From the NCBI RefSeq assembly GCF_000710615.1, contig NZ_JDTH01000005.1, positions 44,013-108,012 of the forward strand: a stretch of 64,000 nt of DNA, given 5' to 3'. Positions 15,390-24,272 of the stretch are shown piece by piece (the first letter of the stretch is position 1; each line of letters begins with the position of its first letter). Both the position numbers and the translations under genes were made by a program. A model generated the notes under the pieces. The model saw nothing but the letters and a program-made list of their open reading frames with translations, was not told where the DNA came from and did not search any database. Source of the stretch: Haladaptatus cibarius D43. GTDB lineage: Archaea > Halobacteriota > Halobacteria > Halobacteriales > Haladaptataceae.

Positions 15390-17447
15390 ATGACTGAAAC
15401 ATTTGAAACGAGCGATTTCTACGATTTGACGCTCGTTGCCGACCTCGCGCTGTCGCCCTCCGGCGACCGACTCGCCTTCGTGGCGAGTGAGTTCGACCGC
15501 GACGAAGACGACCGACGAACCTCCTTATTCGTCGTCTCGACGGACGGAAGCGATTCCCCGTATCGACTCTCCCGTGCGTCCGATGCAGGGTCACCAAAAT
15601 GGTCGCCCGACGGGTCGAAACTGGCGTTTTTGGCGGCGCGCGACGAGGACGCCGCGCTTTCCGTTCAGAACGATACCGGTAATTCGGACGAGGAGGAAGG
15701 AGATGAGGCGGGGGACGAGAACGCCGCTGATGACGACGACCCGAAATCGCAGGTGTGGGTGTTCGACCTCGCGCGTGGCGGCGACGCCCGACAGGTGACC
15801 ACCCGCGACGAGGGCGTCCGCGAGTTCGATTGGGGACCGAAGAGCGAGCGAATCGTCATCTCCGCGCGCGACCCGACCGAGGAACAAGCCGAGTATCTCG
15901 CGGAACGCCGGGATGGCGGGCCGGTCGAAATCTCCCGGCTTCAGCACCGATTCGACGGAAAAGGCTTCTTGGACGACGTAACGACCTATCTGTTCATCGT
16001 GGACGTAGCGACCCGCGAAGAGCGCCGACTTGACGACGCCTACGGCGGTGGCGCACACGAACCGGGTTCGGGATTGCAACCCGCGTGGGGTCAGGAACGA
16101 ATTGCCTTCCTCTCGAACCGAACTGAGCGTCCGGACGACTCCAGTGCGGTGGATGTCTACACCATCGACCCCGCCGGAGCAAATCTCCGACAGATCACCG
16201 ACACCGACCTCCTCGCAAGCGCACCGCGATGGAGTCCAGACGACTCTCAACTCGCCTTCGTCGCAAGCGACGCAATCAACTGGCACATCCCGACGCAGGT
16301 GTTCGTCGCGGATGTCGAAACCCATGAGTATCGGTCGATTACCGAGTCGCTCGACCGAACCGTAGCGCGTGCGAATCGCGTCCGCTGGTTGGATTCTGAC
16401 ACCTTGTTGGCTCCAATCGGCGACGAGGGGAGCAACCGACTCGTCCGCTGTTTCGCCGACGGAAGCGACCCCGAATTCACCCTCGAATCGCAGAGAGACT
16501 ACCAGACGGTTCAAACCTTCGACCACGTGGGCGGAACGGTCGCCCTGCTCTCTACCGAACCCGACACGGTCGGTGACCTGTACGCGATGGACGCGGACGA
16601 CCTCGAATCCGGCGAACCCGAACGGTTGACGACTCTCAACGAGTCGTTCGAGGGCTCTCACGCCATGCCCGGTTGTCGGCGCGTCGTCTACGAAAACGAA
16701 TCCGGCGACTCCATCGAGGGAATCGTCTACTTCCCCGCCGATTTCGACCCGGAAGAATCCGACCCGCACCCTCTTATCGTCTCCATCCACGGCGGGCCGA
16801 TTTCCTACGATGCACCCGAGTTCAAATTCGATTACGCGTACTGGACCGACAAGGGATACGTCGTCCTCCGTCCCAACTACCGCGGAAGCAGTTCCTACGG
16901 CCGGGAGTTCAGCGAAGTCCTCCGCGGCGAGTGGGGGTCGTGTGAAGTCGATGACGTGACGTCCGGCGTCGAACACCTCGTCGAACGGGGGTGGGTCGAT
17001 GACGACCGCACCTTTGTCACTGGATTCTCTTACGGCGGTATCACGACGGGCTATCTCGTCACGAGCACGAACCGATTCGCGGGTGCCGCGGCGGAACACG
17101 GCATCTACGATTTACGCTCGTGTTACGGCACCGATGACGCCCACAAATGGTGGGACAACGATTTCGGCCTGCCGTGGGAGAACCCGGAAACCTACGATTC
17201 CGCATCCAGCATCACCGACGTCGGCAACGTCGAGACACCCTTGCTGGTCACGGCAGGTGGCGACGACTGGCGCTGCCCGCCATCCCAGTCCGAACAGCTT
17301 TACATCAGCGTGAAAAAGCAAGGCGTTCCCGCGAAACTCGTCGTGTATCCCGACGAACACCACAACATCGGCGACCCAGACCGTGCGATTCACCGCCTCG
17401 AACAGTTGACCGAGTGGTTCGAAACCCACGACCCCGGGCGAGTGTAA
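15390..17447 (+). CDS. S9 family prolyl oligopeptidase-like serine peptidase
   Basis: This 685-residue protein has a beta-propeller (about 1-420, with WD40/TolB-like units such as S-P-D-G-S-K-L-A-F-L and S-P-D-D-S-Q-L-A-F-V) and a C-terminal alpha/beta hydrolase domain. Catalytic residues are S547 in G-F-S-Y-G-G, D626 in G-G-D-D-W-R-C-P and H658 in P-D-E-H-H-N-I-G. It should cleave short peptides or acyl-aminoacyl bonds in the cytoplasm; there is no signal peptide. An acidic insert near 95-120 is typical of halophiles. TATA-like ATTATATG (about 15360-15367) lies about 25 bases before ATG 15390, so the upstream GTG is rejected. Confidence 0.9.
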   Translation: MTETFETSDFYDLTLVADLALSPSGDRLAFVASEFDRDEDDRRTSLFVVSTDGSDSPYRLSRASDAGSPKWSPDGSKLAFLAARDEDAALSVQNDTGNSDEEEGDEAGDENAADDDDPKSQVWVFDLARGGDARQVTTRDEGVREFDWGPKSERIVISARDPTEEQAEYLAERRDGGPVEISRLQHRFDGKGFLDDVTTYLFIVDVATREERRLDDAYGGGAHEPGSGLQPAWGQERIAFLSNRTERPDDSSAVDVYTIDPAGANLRQITDTDLLASAPRWSPDDSQLAFVASDAINWHIPTQVFVADVETHEYRSITESLDRTVARANRVRWLDSDTLLAPIGDEGSNRLVRCFADGSDPEFTLESQRDYQTVQTFDHVGGTVALLSTEPDTVGDLYAMDADDLESGEPERLTTLNESFEGSHAMPGCRRVVYENESGDSIEGIVYFPADFDPEESDPHPLIVSIHGGPISYDAPEFKFDYAYWTDKGYVVLRPNYRGSSSYGREFSEVLRGEWGSCEVDDVTSGVEHLVERGWVDDDRTFVTGFSYGGITTGYLVTSTNRFAGAAAEHGIYDLRSCYGTDDAHKWWDNDFGLPWENPETYDSASSITDVGNVETPLLVTAGGDDWRCPPSQSEQLYISVKKQGVPAKLVVYPDEHHNIGDPDRAIHRLEQLTEWFETHDPGRV

Positions 17448-17571
17448 GGTTCAAAACAGCCGTTTTTGTGGCTGAAAAGTTACCGTTCGTCACCCGTAAT
17501 GGATCATTAGTTTGTGAACGGTCGCTCGCTTTATTCGCTCGCTCAATCTACTTCGACACGGAGGAAAAACC

Positions 17572-17988
17572 ATGAGTGAAACCGAAACGAGGGAGCGAAC
17601 GACACGCACCACGGACACCGACACGTCGAATCTGAAGTGGCTGAGCGGGTTCGTCTCGCTCGTCGGAGCGTGGATATTCATCTCGTCGTTCATCTATCCG
17701 GCGATGTCGATAACGAGTTACTGGAACAACATCATCATCGGGGCCGCGATTTTCCTCGTCGCCGGATACAACTACTATCGCATGACCAAAGGACTCACGG
17801 CCAGCATCGGTAGTTCGTCGTTCGTCGCGCTGTTGGGGCTGTGGATGATTCTGGTTCCGTTCGTCATGACTGTGGGTGCGGCGTTCTGGAGCGACATCAT
17901 CTCGGGAGCCATCGTCGCCGTCATCGCAGGGTACAACGCCTACGCAGGTCGAGAAGCGAGGGCTGGCGCGCCTGCTGGAACTGCCTGA
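17572..17988 (+). CDS. SPW repeat membrane protein
   Basis: This 138-residue protein has a hydrophilic start, four membrane segments and two SPW-type halves. Each half starts with a W-containing helix pair and ends in W-N-N-I-I-I-G-A (about 60) and W-S-D-I-I-S-G-A (about 106). SPW repeat proteins are integral membrane proteins of unknown function, often found in halophile stress or membrane contexts. Confidence 0.85.
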   Translation: MSETETRERTTRTTDTDTSNLKWLSGFVSLVGAWIFISSFIYPAMSITSYWNNIIIGAAIFLVAGYNYYRMTKGLTASIGSSSFVALLGLWMILVPFVMTVGAAFWSDIISGAIVAVIAGYNAYAGREARAGAPAGTA

Positions 17989-18029
17989 GGAGTGACCGCA
18001 AGCAAAAAATCGGTGGGCAAACCGCCCGC

Positions 18030-18266
18030 CTACGTTCGCTCTAACTTATCGAGTCGATACGTAGCGAGATGATAGCGCGTGACGAGCACCGCGAACGCGA
18101 CCATGACGACCGCGAACAGCGCGTGAAACGAAACCGTCGTTCCGTGGGCGAAGCCGTTCCACAACTGGGCGAATCCGATTGCCACTGGCCCGAAGCTGAA
18201 CAAGCCGGTCTGAACGGGTAATTCGCGACACAGTTCGCGGAAGGAAACGGTTGCTTTGTCGGTCAT
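18030..18266 (-). CDS. small two-helix membrane protein
   Basis: This 78-residue protein begins M-T-D-K-A-T-V-S-F-R-E-L and has two hydrophobic segments (about 22-42 and 48-68), then a short basic tail ending L-D-K-L-E-R-T. I chose ATG 18266 because the eight extra residues of the longer frame are not membrane-like and fall at the gene edge. No family is recognised. It is convergent with the SPW gene. Confidence 0.65.
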   Translation of the reverse strand: MTDKATVSFRELCRELPVQTGLFSFGPVAIGFAQLWNGFAHGTTVSFHALFAVVMVAFAVLVTRYHLATYRLDKLERT

Positions 18267-18325
18267 CAATCGGTTCTTGACGCCATTCACGGGCGCGTCA
18301 TCAATACCGTTTCGAAACGTTCCGA

Positions 18326-18652
18326 CTACTCGTCGGCGTCGTGAGTTTCCGACGCGTAGATATGAATCTCGCCGTCCCCGTGAACGACGACCTCACACCC
18401 TTTCGCGGTAAAGACGACCTTTCCGTCTTCCCGATTTCCTCCGCTGTGTTTCTGGCTGAACAGTGCGTCGAGTGCGTCTGGGTCCACGCTGTCGTAGAGC
18501 CACGTTCGTCGGTCGTCGTCCGCTCCAACGATCTCTTCGATACCGCGAATCACTCTCGTACTCACTCTGTCGGTATCGCTGGTAATTCGGTAGGCGATAC
18601 GTTCGTCGGTATCCAATTTTTTCGCCCTCTCTGTCAGTGTCTCTCCTTTCAT
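18326..18652 (-). CDS. HalOD1 output domain protein
   Basis: This 108-residue stand-alone HalOD1 domain has the family core V-I-R-G-I-E-E-I-V-G-A and L-Y-D-S-V-D-P-D-A-L-D-A-L-F, then V-V-F-T-A-K-G-C-E-V-V-V and I-H-I-Y. HalOD1 is an output domain often joined to haloarchaeal two-component regulators; single-domain copies are common and their partners are unknown. It is encoded in the same direction as the small membrane protein downstream. Confidence 0.85.
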   Translation of the reverse strand: MKGETLTERAKKLDTDERIAYRITSDTDRVSTRVIRGIEEIVGADDDRRTWLYDSVDPDALDALFSQKHSGGNREDGKVVFTAKGCEVVVHGDGEIHIYASETHDADE

Positions 18653-18804
18653 TGTCTCGCCACGACTCAGTTAATAGCAAGTCAGACTGGTTTCAAGGAT
18701 AAAAGAATCTCGATTGACGATGAAACAATTTGCCGCTTCTCCTCTTTTCTCGTATCGAAATCCCGCACGGTTCGGATTTCCAATTCCGGATTTCCACATT
18801 CGAC

Positions 18805-20160
18805 CTACTCACGTCGTCGCCAGAGCAGGATGGACAGAGCAACCGCAACGATTGCGACAATACCGGTGAATCCGGGAAGACTCGTTCCGATTTGCTCGCC
18901 CCCCGATTGTGCGGTCGATGCGGAATCGTTCGCTTCGGCGGTTTCACTCGCTTTCGAACCGTCGGCGTCGTCACCGTCCGTCGTTCCACTCGATTCTGAT
19001 ACCTGTCCGTCGGAACCGAGACGGAGCACCCAGCCATCCATTCCCTTGGCCCCGAATCCGCCCGTCTGTCCCGCCAAGAGATAGCCGCCACCGTGTGCGT
19101 TCACCGCGGGAAACGGCTTGTCCCACTGCGCGCTTCCGTAGGCGCTCTCCCACTGGACAGTGCCATCACTGCCGGTTTTCACCACGTATCCGTCCGCGCT
19201 CCCGATTCCGCCGGTCAACGTCCCGCCGGTGAAGAGATAGCTGCCGTCGTCCGTTTGCATCGCTGAATCGAGCCAATCCACGTCGTTTCCGCCGTATCGG
19301 TTTTCCCACACGAGTTCACCGTTCGCGTCGTATTTCAGCACCCACCCGTCCCGCGAATCACCGCTTTCGGATTCACCGGAGAGAACGATTCCTTCGTCGC
19401 CACCCGTCGCGGCCCAAATCGCTTCCCTGTCCGAACCGCCTGCCGTCTTTTGCCAGCGTCGTTCGCCGTCGTTTCCGACCCGCATCGCCCACGCATCTTG
19501 ACTACCGCCTTCGACTTCGCCCGCGACGAAATAGCCGTTCGACGCCGGAACGATTCCCTTGAACTGGCCCGATGAATAGTCGCTCGGCGCGGCGTAGGTT
19601 TCCTCCCACGCCCTCTCGCCCGAGCCATCGAGTTTCAACAGCCATCCTTTCGTTCCCCCGTCACTCGTCCATCCTGCGAGCACGTAGCCGTTTCCGTCCC
19701 GTTCGAGTCCGTAAAACGCGCCCGTTCCGGGCGTTCGCTCGTTCTGCGTTTCGCCGTTCGTGCCCAGTTCGACGACCCACCCCGTCGCAGTTCCGCCGCT
19801 GTCGGTTCGTCCGGCGACCATCGCACTGCCGTCGTCGTTCGTCACGACGGAGTAGAAGCGGTCGGTTCCCGGCCCGGAGAGCGTTCGTTCCCATTCCTGT
19901 TCGCCCTCGCCGTCGATTTTCACGACCCAGCCGTCGATGCCGGTTCCGGAGTTTTCGATTTCTCCAACGAGGATGTACCCGCCGTCCTCGGTTCGCGCAG
20001 CGTCGTTGAAGATGTCGTCGCCAGAACCACCATAGGTTTGATTCCAGCGTTCGGTCGGTTCCGGTTCCGCTTGCAGTTCTATCGCGCCGCCCGGGAGCGC
20101 TATTGCCCCCGCCGAGATGACGACGGAAAGAACGAACACGAGTGTCGCGGTACGTGCCAT
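18805..20160 (-). CDS. secreted seven-repeat beta-propeller protein with PGF-CTERM tail
   Basis: This 451-residue cell-surface protein begins with a Sec-type signal (M-A-R-T-A-T-L-V-F-V-L-S-V-V). About seven repeats of 45-52 residues follow, each with a W-x-x-x-Y/T-G-G start, a G-G-Y-x-L-x-G middle and a D-G-W-V-x-K-x-x-x-x-G-E end, suggesting one seven-bladed propeller. A Ser/Thr/Asp-rich spacer follows, then L-P-G-F, a hydrophobic helix and R-R-R-E. That end is a PGF-CTERM signal, by which archaeosortase A anchors proteins to haloarchaeal membrane lipid. The ligand is unknown. ATG 20160 starts the signal peptide. Confidence 0.85.
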   Translation of the reverse strand: MARTATLVFVLSVVISAGAIALPGGAIELQAEPEPTERWNQTYGGSGDDIFNDAARTEDGGYILVGEIENSGTGIDGWVVKIDGEGEQEWERTLSGPGTDRFYSVVTNDDGSAMVAGRTDSGGTATGWVVELGTNGETQNERTPGTGAFYGLERDGNGYVLAGWTSDGGTKGWLLKLDGSGERAWEETYAAPSDYSSGQFKGIVPASNGYFVAGEVEGGSQDAWAMRVGNDGERRWQKTAGGSDREAIWAATGGDEGIVLSGESESGDSRDGWVLKYDANGELVWENRYGGNDVDWLDSAMQTDDGSYLFTGGTLTGGIGSADGYVVKTGSDGTVQWESAYGSAQWDKPFPAVNAHGGGYLLAGQTGGFGAKGMDGWVLRLGSDGQVSESSGTTDGDDADGSKASETAEANDSASTAQSGGEQIGTSLPGFTGIVAIVAVALSILLWRRRE

Positions 20161-20358
20161 GCGCGAGTGGTCGTGATGTCCACCATTTGTTATGACCGCC
20201 ATACGCCGAAAGCAGGCGCTTTCTGTCCTTCTATAGCGGTTCTCTGCTCGCTAGTAGCTGTCGTCTATCTGCCAACAGGTACCTGCTGGCCATCGACAGC
20301 AACCGCCTGAAACGCCGGAATGGGAACCCATTCGTCCGTGGGGTTCGTGGCCGAGTGT

Positions 20359-20772
20359 ATGGTTCGTACCGCAGTTCTCTTCGCTCTGCTCGGAATGCTC
20401 GCGTGGGGCGTGTGGGCCGTGTTCGCCGACTACGCCACGCAGACCCTCGAACCGGAGGTTGCGATGGCGATTTCCTACGCTATCGGCGTCGGCGTCGCAA
20501 TCCTCTACATTGCCGTCCAATCCGGCCCGGTGACGCTCACCGACTCGGGAGTCGCGTTCGCAATCGCTGGCGGCCTGTTCTCCGGCATTGGGTCGATAAG
20601 CTACTACGCCGCGCTTCAGTACGGAAGCACGGCGATTGCGACGACCATCACGGCACTGTATTTCATCGTCGCCGCGGTTCTCGGGGCCGTCTTCCTCGGC
20701 GAATCGGTGAGTATGCGTGATATGGCGGGTATCGGCCTCGCAATCGGCGCGGTCGCGCTACTGGCGACGTGA
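20359..20772 (+). CDS. half-size EamA/DMT-type membrane transporter protein
   Basis: This 137-residue protein has about five membrane segments and one EamA domain: M-L-A-W-G-V-W-A-V near residue 12, S-Y-Y-A-A-L-Q-Y-G near 85 and a final F-L-G-E-S-V-S-M-R-D-M-A-G-I-G-L. Drug/metabolite transporters usually have two EamA halves in ten segments, so this half would act as a dimer, like small multidrug resistance proteins. The substrate is unknown. ATG 20359 begins the first membrane helix. Confidence 0.8.
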   Translation: MVRTAVLFALLGMLAWGVWAVFADYATQTLEPEVAMAISYAIGVGVAILYIAVQSGPVTLTDSGVAFAIAGGLFSGIGSISYYAALQYGSTAIATTITALYFIVAAVLGAVFLGESVSMRDMAGIGLAIGAVALLAT

Positions 20773-20802
20773 ATCGGCAATTATAAACTGTATTCTGCGA
20801 TA

Positions 20803-21446
20803 CTATTCTGGCGCGTCGGATACCGGCTCGTAGTGGTTGGTGTCATTTTCACGAACTACTTCCGTCACACCCGTTTCGTGGTCGTAGCGGAACTCGTTGA
20901 TCGAGGAGTGCGCTTGTGACTGCTCCATGATAGCTGGAGCAATGTCGAGACCTTTCACGTGTCCGAGAAGCAGACGGATGGGGTCGCCGTGAGAGACGAT
21001 GAGGACTGTTTCCGTCGGTTTACACTCGACCAAGAATTTCTTCCACCGCTCGACCACACGGTCGCGAACAGCGGCGAGAGTTTCGCCACTGTCCTATTTT
21101 TCGTGCGCCGCTTTCGGGCCGACCACCCAGAGTCCGTACTCGGGAAACCGCTCGAACATCTCGTCTTGGAGGAGGCCTTGGAAAACCCCGATGTCGTGTT
21201 CGCGCCACGCGGATTCGAACGTAACTGGTGCGTCTACGTGTTCGACAAGCAGTTCCGTCACCTCCTTCGTCCGATGACGGTCGGAAGAAAGGATGCGGTC
21301 GATAGCGTATTCCTCTCCGAGTGCTTCCCCGACTTGGTTGGCCTGTTCTCGTCCGAGTTCACTGAGTAGGGTGGGTGCCCACCCTGCATTTGCTCCTCGC
21401 GGTTCCACGTGGTTTCGCCGTGGCGAACTGCGACGATAGTCGTCAT
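20803..21446 (-). pseudogene. broken histidine phosphatase (phosphoglycerate mutase-like) gene
   Basis: A complete histidine phosphatase is recognisable but not in one frame. It starts at ATG 21446 with V-R-H-G-E-T-T-W-N-R, the catalytic RHG motif. It shifts frame near 21386, where one G seems to be missing in a G-run, and continues as G-W-A-P-T-L-L-S-E-L-G-R-E-Q-A. It then meets an in-frame TAG at 21094-21096 and resumes as D-S-G-E-T-L-A-A-V-R through V-S-H-G-D-P-I, the second catalytic His. Both defects must be real for it to be a pseudogene; a single sequencing error would not explain both. Confidence 0.8.
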
Positions 21447-21542
21447 TTGTAGTCGTCCATTGAACGATATTATGAGAATTTTACATCTCTCGTTGGGGCG
21501 AAACGGTTGACATGGGAGAAGCGAAAACCCGTACCTTTTTAT

Positions 21543-21558
21543 TTTAGGTCTGCCTAAA
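21543..21558. promoter_or_regulatory. DtxR/IdeR-type palindromic operator
   Basis: TTTAGGTCTGCCTAAA is a perfect palindrome apart from its four central bases and ends nine bases before the ATG at 21567. It matches the TTAGG...CCTAA form of binding sites for DtxR-family iron or manganese regulators, which in haloarchaea control iron homeostasis. A site at this position, overlapping the promoter (TTTTTATTTTA), would repress when metal is bound. Confidence 0.65.
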
Positions 21559-21566
21559 TCATTTCG

Positions 21567-21734
21567 ATGCCTGCACGAACCGAGTCTCAGTCTGATGGAA
21601 GGGAGATTTCCGATGCTCCCTCCCGTCCGAAAATTGCCGCCTGTCGTAGTTGTCCCGAGAAGGTCGTATTCCTCGAATCGGGCAACACCGACGGCTGGAT
21701 TTCGAGCGACCTCACCGTCGATTTGATTCGATAG
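21567..21734 (+). CDS. small CxxC protein under a DtxR-type operator
   Basis: This 55-residue protein has a C-R-S-C pair near residue 26 followed by P-E-K-V-V-F-L-E-S-G-N-T-D-G-W and a final S-S-D-L-T-V-D-L-I-R. I recall similar small haloarchaeal proteins but no assigned function. The two cysteines could bind one metal ion in a dimer. The DtxR-type palindrome just upstream suggests expression depends on iron or manganese. Confidence 0.6.
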   Translation: MPARTESQSDGREISDAPSRPKIAACRSCPEKVVFLESGNTDGWISSDLTVDLIR

Positions 21735-21816
21735 CTCTTCCCGGCAGCTCCGGAGTTTTCCACCGCCGAGCGCCGCCCGACGAGTTTTCCTTGCGGCGTG
21801 GCGTACACTGTTTTCG

Positions 21817-22110
21817 ATGTCGAACGACACCCAAACCGACGACGACCGAGCGACGATTCGAACTGGGCGCGACTTCGAACAGGAGTACCGATTGAGCGCG
21901 AGCGAAGTGGGCACGTTCCTCGTCAAACTCGGCGAGCAACTCCGCGACGACGACGAACTAACCATCCTTACCGACGAGTGGGAACTTCCCTTCGCGTTCG
22001 GTGACCCCGTCGGACTGGAAATCGACTTCAGCGGCGTCGGCGAACCGGAACTCGAAATAGAAGTAGAGATACCCGGACGCCCCGGCGACGAGGCACCGGA
22101 CGTTCGGTAG
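21817..22110 (+). CDS. amphi-Trp domain protein
   Basis: This 97-residue protein carries the amphi-Trp domain: L-S-A-S-E-V-G-T-F-L-V-K-L-G-E-Q-L-R-D near residues 26-44, and a later strand pattern with alternating hydrophobic residues (G-L-E-I-D-F, L-E-I-E-V-E-I). The domain is small, common in haloarchaea and of unknown function. It is convergent with dpsA, with 15 bases between the stops. Confidence 0.8.
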   Translation: MSNDTQTDDDRATIRTGRDFEQEYRLSASEVGTFLVKLGEQLRDDDELTILTDEWELPFAFGDPVGLEIDFSGVGEPELEIEVEIPGRPGDEAPDVR

Positions 22111-22125
22111 CACCGTTCTTTGCGC

Positions 22126-22671
22126 TTATTTAAGCGCGGATTCGAGGACGAGCGTGTCGTCTTCGAGGTAGTGGGCCAAAACGTGGGCGTGTTCTTCGAG
22201 GTCTTCTAAGTGTTCGCGGAGCATCTCCGACGTCGCGTAGTCGCCAAGGCCTTCAGCGAGTTCGATGTGTTCGCGGTAGCTCTCGATGATGTCGCCGTAC
22301 ATTCCGAGGTCGTGTTCGAACGACGTTCGAATGTCGTACACGTCCTCGTCCTCCGGTTCCACCGTCGCGGCCTCGGAGAGCGCGGTCATGCTCGCGTGGG
22401 GAACTCCGCCCAGCGTTTGCGCTCGTTCTGCGAGTTCGTCGGCGGCCTCCTCCACGTCCTCGTAGGCCTCCTGCAAGAACAGGTGGATGTCGAGGTGTTC
22501 GGCACCCTCGACGTTCCAGTGGTGCTTGTGGAGCTGGTGGTACAGCACGTAGGCATCCGCGAGGTCTGTGTTGAGCGCATCGACTATCTGTTCTGCTTTC
22601 TCCTGGTCGAGACGCACGGGGTTTTCTTCGACGGTTCCGGCCTCTTGTCGAACGGTTTTCTGGGTACTCAT
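22126..22671 (-). CDS. dpsA: DpsA, ferritin-like DNA-protection/iron-storage protein
   Basis: This 181-residue Dps protein forms a dodecameric shell that stores iron and detoxifies peroxide. The ferroxidase-site pattern is visible in Y-H-Q-L-H-K-H-H-W-N-V and H-L-D-I-H-L-F-L-Q-E-A-Y-E-D-V-E-E-A-A-D (metal ligands His, Asp, Glu). Length and sequence match haloarchaeal DpsA. ATG 22671 begins M-S-T-Q-K; a TATA-like CTTATAAGG lies at 22699-22707 on the bottom strand, 28-36 bases upstream, and the longer frame from 22713 would overrun it. A weak DtxR-like site lies further upstream. Confidence 0.95.
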   Translation of the reverse strand: MSTQKTVRQEAGTVEENPVRLDQEKAEQIVDALNTDLADAYVLYHQLHKHHWNVEGAEHLDIHLFLQEAYEDVEEAADELAERAQTLGGVPHASMTALSEAATVEPEDEDVYDIRTSFEHDLGMYGDIIESYREHIELAEGLGDYATSEMLREHLEDLEEHAHVLAHYLEDDTLVLESALK

Positions 22672-22726
22672 TGCATCTCTAGAGTAGTGCTTCACCACCT
22701 TATAAGTTCCCAAAACGGAAATAATT

Positions 22727-22742
22727 TTTCAGTCCACCTAAA
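22727..22742. promoter_or_regulatory. weak DtxR-like site upstream of dpsA
   Basis: TTTCAGTCCACCTAAA shares the right half-site CCTAAA and the spacing of the perfect palindrome at 21543-21558, with a degenerate left half. It lies about 20 bases upstream of the dpsA TATA-like box, a position that could suit an activator or a weaker repressor. The evidence is only the similarity of the two sites and the iron function of DpsA. Confidence 0.35.
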
Positions 22743-22939
22743 AATCAATAGTATTTCTTCGAATTTCAGTTTGGCTCTGCATAGTTCAAATCGCTGTTCT
22801 AACCTCGGCGGTTCCCCCGCTCCCAATAGCATCAATCACCTAACTAAAATTAACATCGACTAATACTTTTTGCCATTACCAAGGACGGTTATTACGAGAA
22901 CACGTTCGTCTACCGCTCAATATTCACCTCGATATATCC

Positions 22940-24226
22940 ATGATTCACGACACTTGGATGCGTCCGCCACCTTTGATTCTGAAATACTATCTCTTCCAAG
23001 CGACGATGAGCTTCGGGTTCTTTTGGCCTGTGTTTACGATTTTCCTCCTACACCGCGGCCTGAACTACACCCAAATCGGTCTTCTCGGAAGCGTCTCGGC
23101 GGCGTTCATCGTTATCGGTGAAATCCCGTCAGGATACGTCAGCGATTACATCGGTCGTCGCTGGAGCCTTCTGCTCGGAACTATCCCGCTCGCGCTCTCG
23201 GTATTCGGCTTCGTCGTTGCGCAGACGTTTGCCGCGTTCGCAGTGCTCTGGATTCTGTGGGCACTCGGAATCGCGTTCCAGTCGGGGAGCGGTGATGCGT
23301 GGCTCTACGATGCACTTCAAGACCGACTCTGCGAAGCGGAATACACTCGCGTCCGAGGACGAGGTGGGTCGGTAAACCAGTGGGTGAGTGCTGGAACGAT
23401 GCTCACCGCCGGATTCCTCTACAGCCTCGACCCTCGATTGCCGTTCGTGGCGGGTGGCTTCCTGCTTCTCACCGGAGTTCTCGTTCTGTTCTCTTTGCCC
23501 GCATCGGGCCGCCACGCAAATGGTGATGATAACGACAGCACCGATAGCAACGACACCGACGACGATAACGACGATGACGACATTGTCGATGACGATGACG
23601 GCGAGTTCACGATTGTGGACGCGATTCCGGTCATCCGGCGAAAGCTATCGGAACCACCGCTTCGCTCGTTCGTCCTGTACACGGCGCTGTTTTTCGCCGT
23701 TATCAACGCGGCGGACGAATTTATTCAGCCGACTGCGACACAACGACTTTCACTGCCGCAGGAAGGACTCGGGCCGCTTTACACCGCGTTCAGCGTGGTC
23801 GCCGCCATCGCTAGCTACTACGCCGGAACCATCGAGAACTCTCTTTCGACCCGTTGGGCAGTGCTCCTCATTCCCTCTCTGGTCGGAATTTTCTTCGTCG
23901 CTCCGCTGTTCTTCCCGCTCTCGGCGTTCCCGTTGTTTTTCGTCATGAAATCCGCGAACACGGTGATGAAACCGATTGCGAGCGGCTACGTCAACGACCA
24001 CATCGAATCCATCGGTCGGGCAACCGTGCTCAGTGCGGTTTCGATGGTGTACGCGCTCGTTCGACTTCCGCTCAAACCGCTCGTCGGTGTCGTCGCCGAC
24101 GTTCGAACACCGCTCGTTGCACTTGCGGCGCTAGGCGGTTTCCTCCTCGCTTGTGTTGTCGTTTTCTACGCGCTCGAATCGCCAGTCAGTTCCGCCGGAG
24201 CGGAAACTGGCATCTCGTCGGATTGA
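22940..24226 (+). CDS. MFS transporter
   Basis: This 428-residue major facilitator has about twelve membrane segments in two halves. The family loop motif is seen as G-E-I-P-S-G-Y-V-S-D-Y-I-G-R-R-W-S near residues 58-75. The central cytoplasmic loop (about 195-225) is extremely acidic, with runs of D, N and S. The substrate is unknown; the layout resembles efflux-type MFS members. ATG 22958 is an alternative start because GATATAT at 22931-22937 would then lie about 24 bases upstream. Confidence 0.85.
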   Translation: MIHDTWMRPPPLILKYYLFQATMSFGFFWPVFTIFLLHRGLNYTQIGLLGSVSAAFIVIGEIPSGYVSDYIGRRWSLLLGTIPLALSVFGFVVAQTFAAFAVLWILWALGIAFQSGSGDAWLYDALQDRLCEAEYTRVRGRGGSVNQWVSAGTMLTAGFLYSLDPRLPFVAGGFLLLTGVLVLFSLPASGRHANGDDNDSTDSNDTDDDNDDDDIVDDDDGEFTIVDAIPVIRRKLSEPPLRSFVLYTALFFAVINAADEFIQPTATQRLSLPQEGLGPLYTAFSVVAAIASYYAGTIENSLSTRWAVLLIPSLVGIFFVAPLFFPLSAFPLFFVMKSANTVMKPIASGYVNDHIESIGRATVLSAVSMVYALVRLPLKPLVGVVADVRTPLVALAALGGFLLACVVVFYALESPVSSAGAETGISSD

Positions 24227-24272
24227 GTACCTTCACCGAAAACAAAGAAAATCGCAAACTGAGCGGGTGACG

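Noticed and set aside
15591..17099. A 502-residue open frame opposite the S9 peptidase
   Set aside because: GC-rich haloarchaeal genes keep long open antisense frames. The peptidase has intact catalytic motifs; the shadow has none.
21094..21096. TAG in the phosphatase as a recoded pyrrolysine or read-through codon
   Set aside because: Haloarchaea are not known to use pyrrolysine, no recoding context is seen, and the same gene also has a frameshift, so decay is the simpler explanation.
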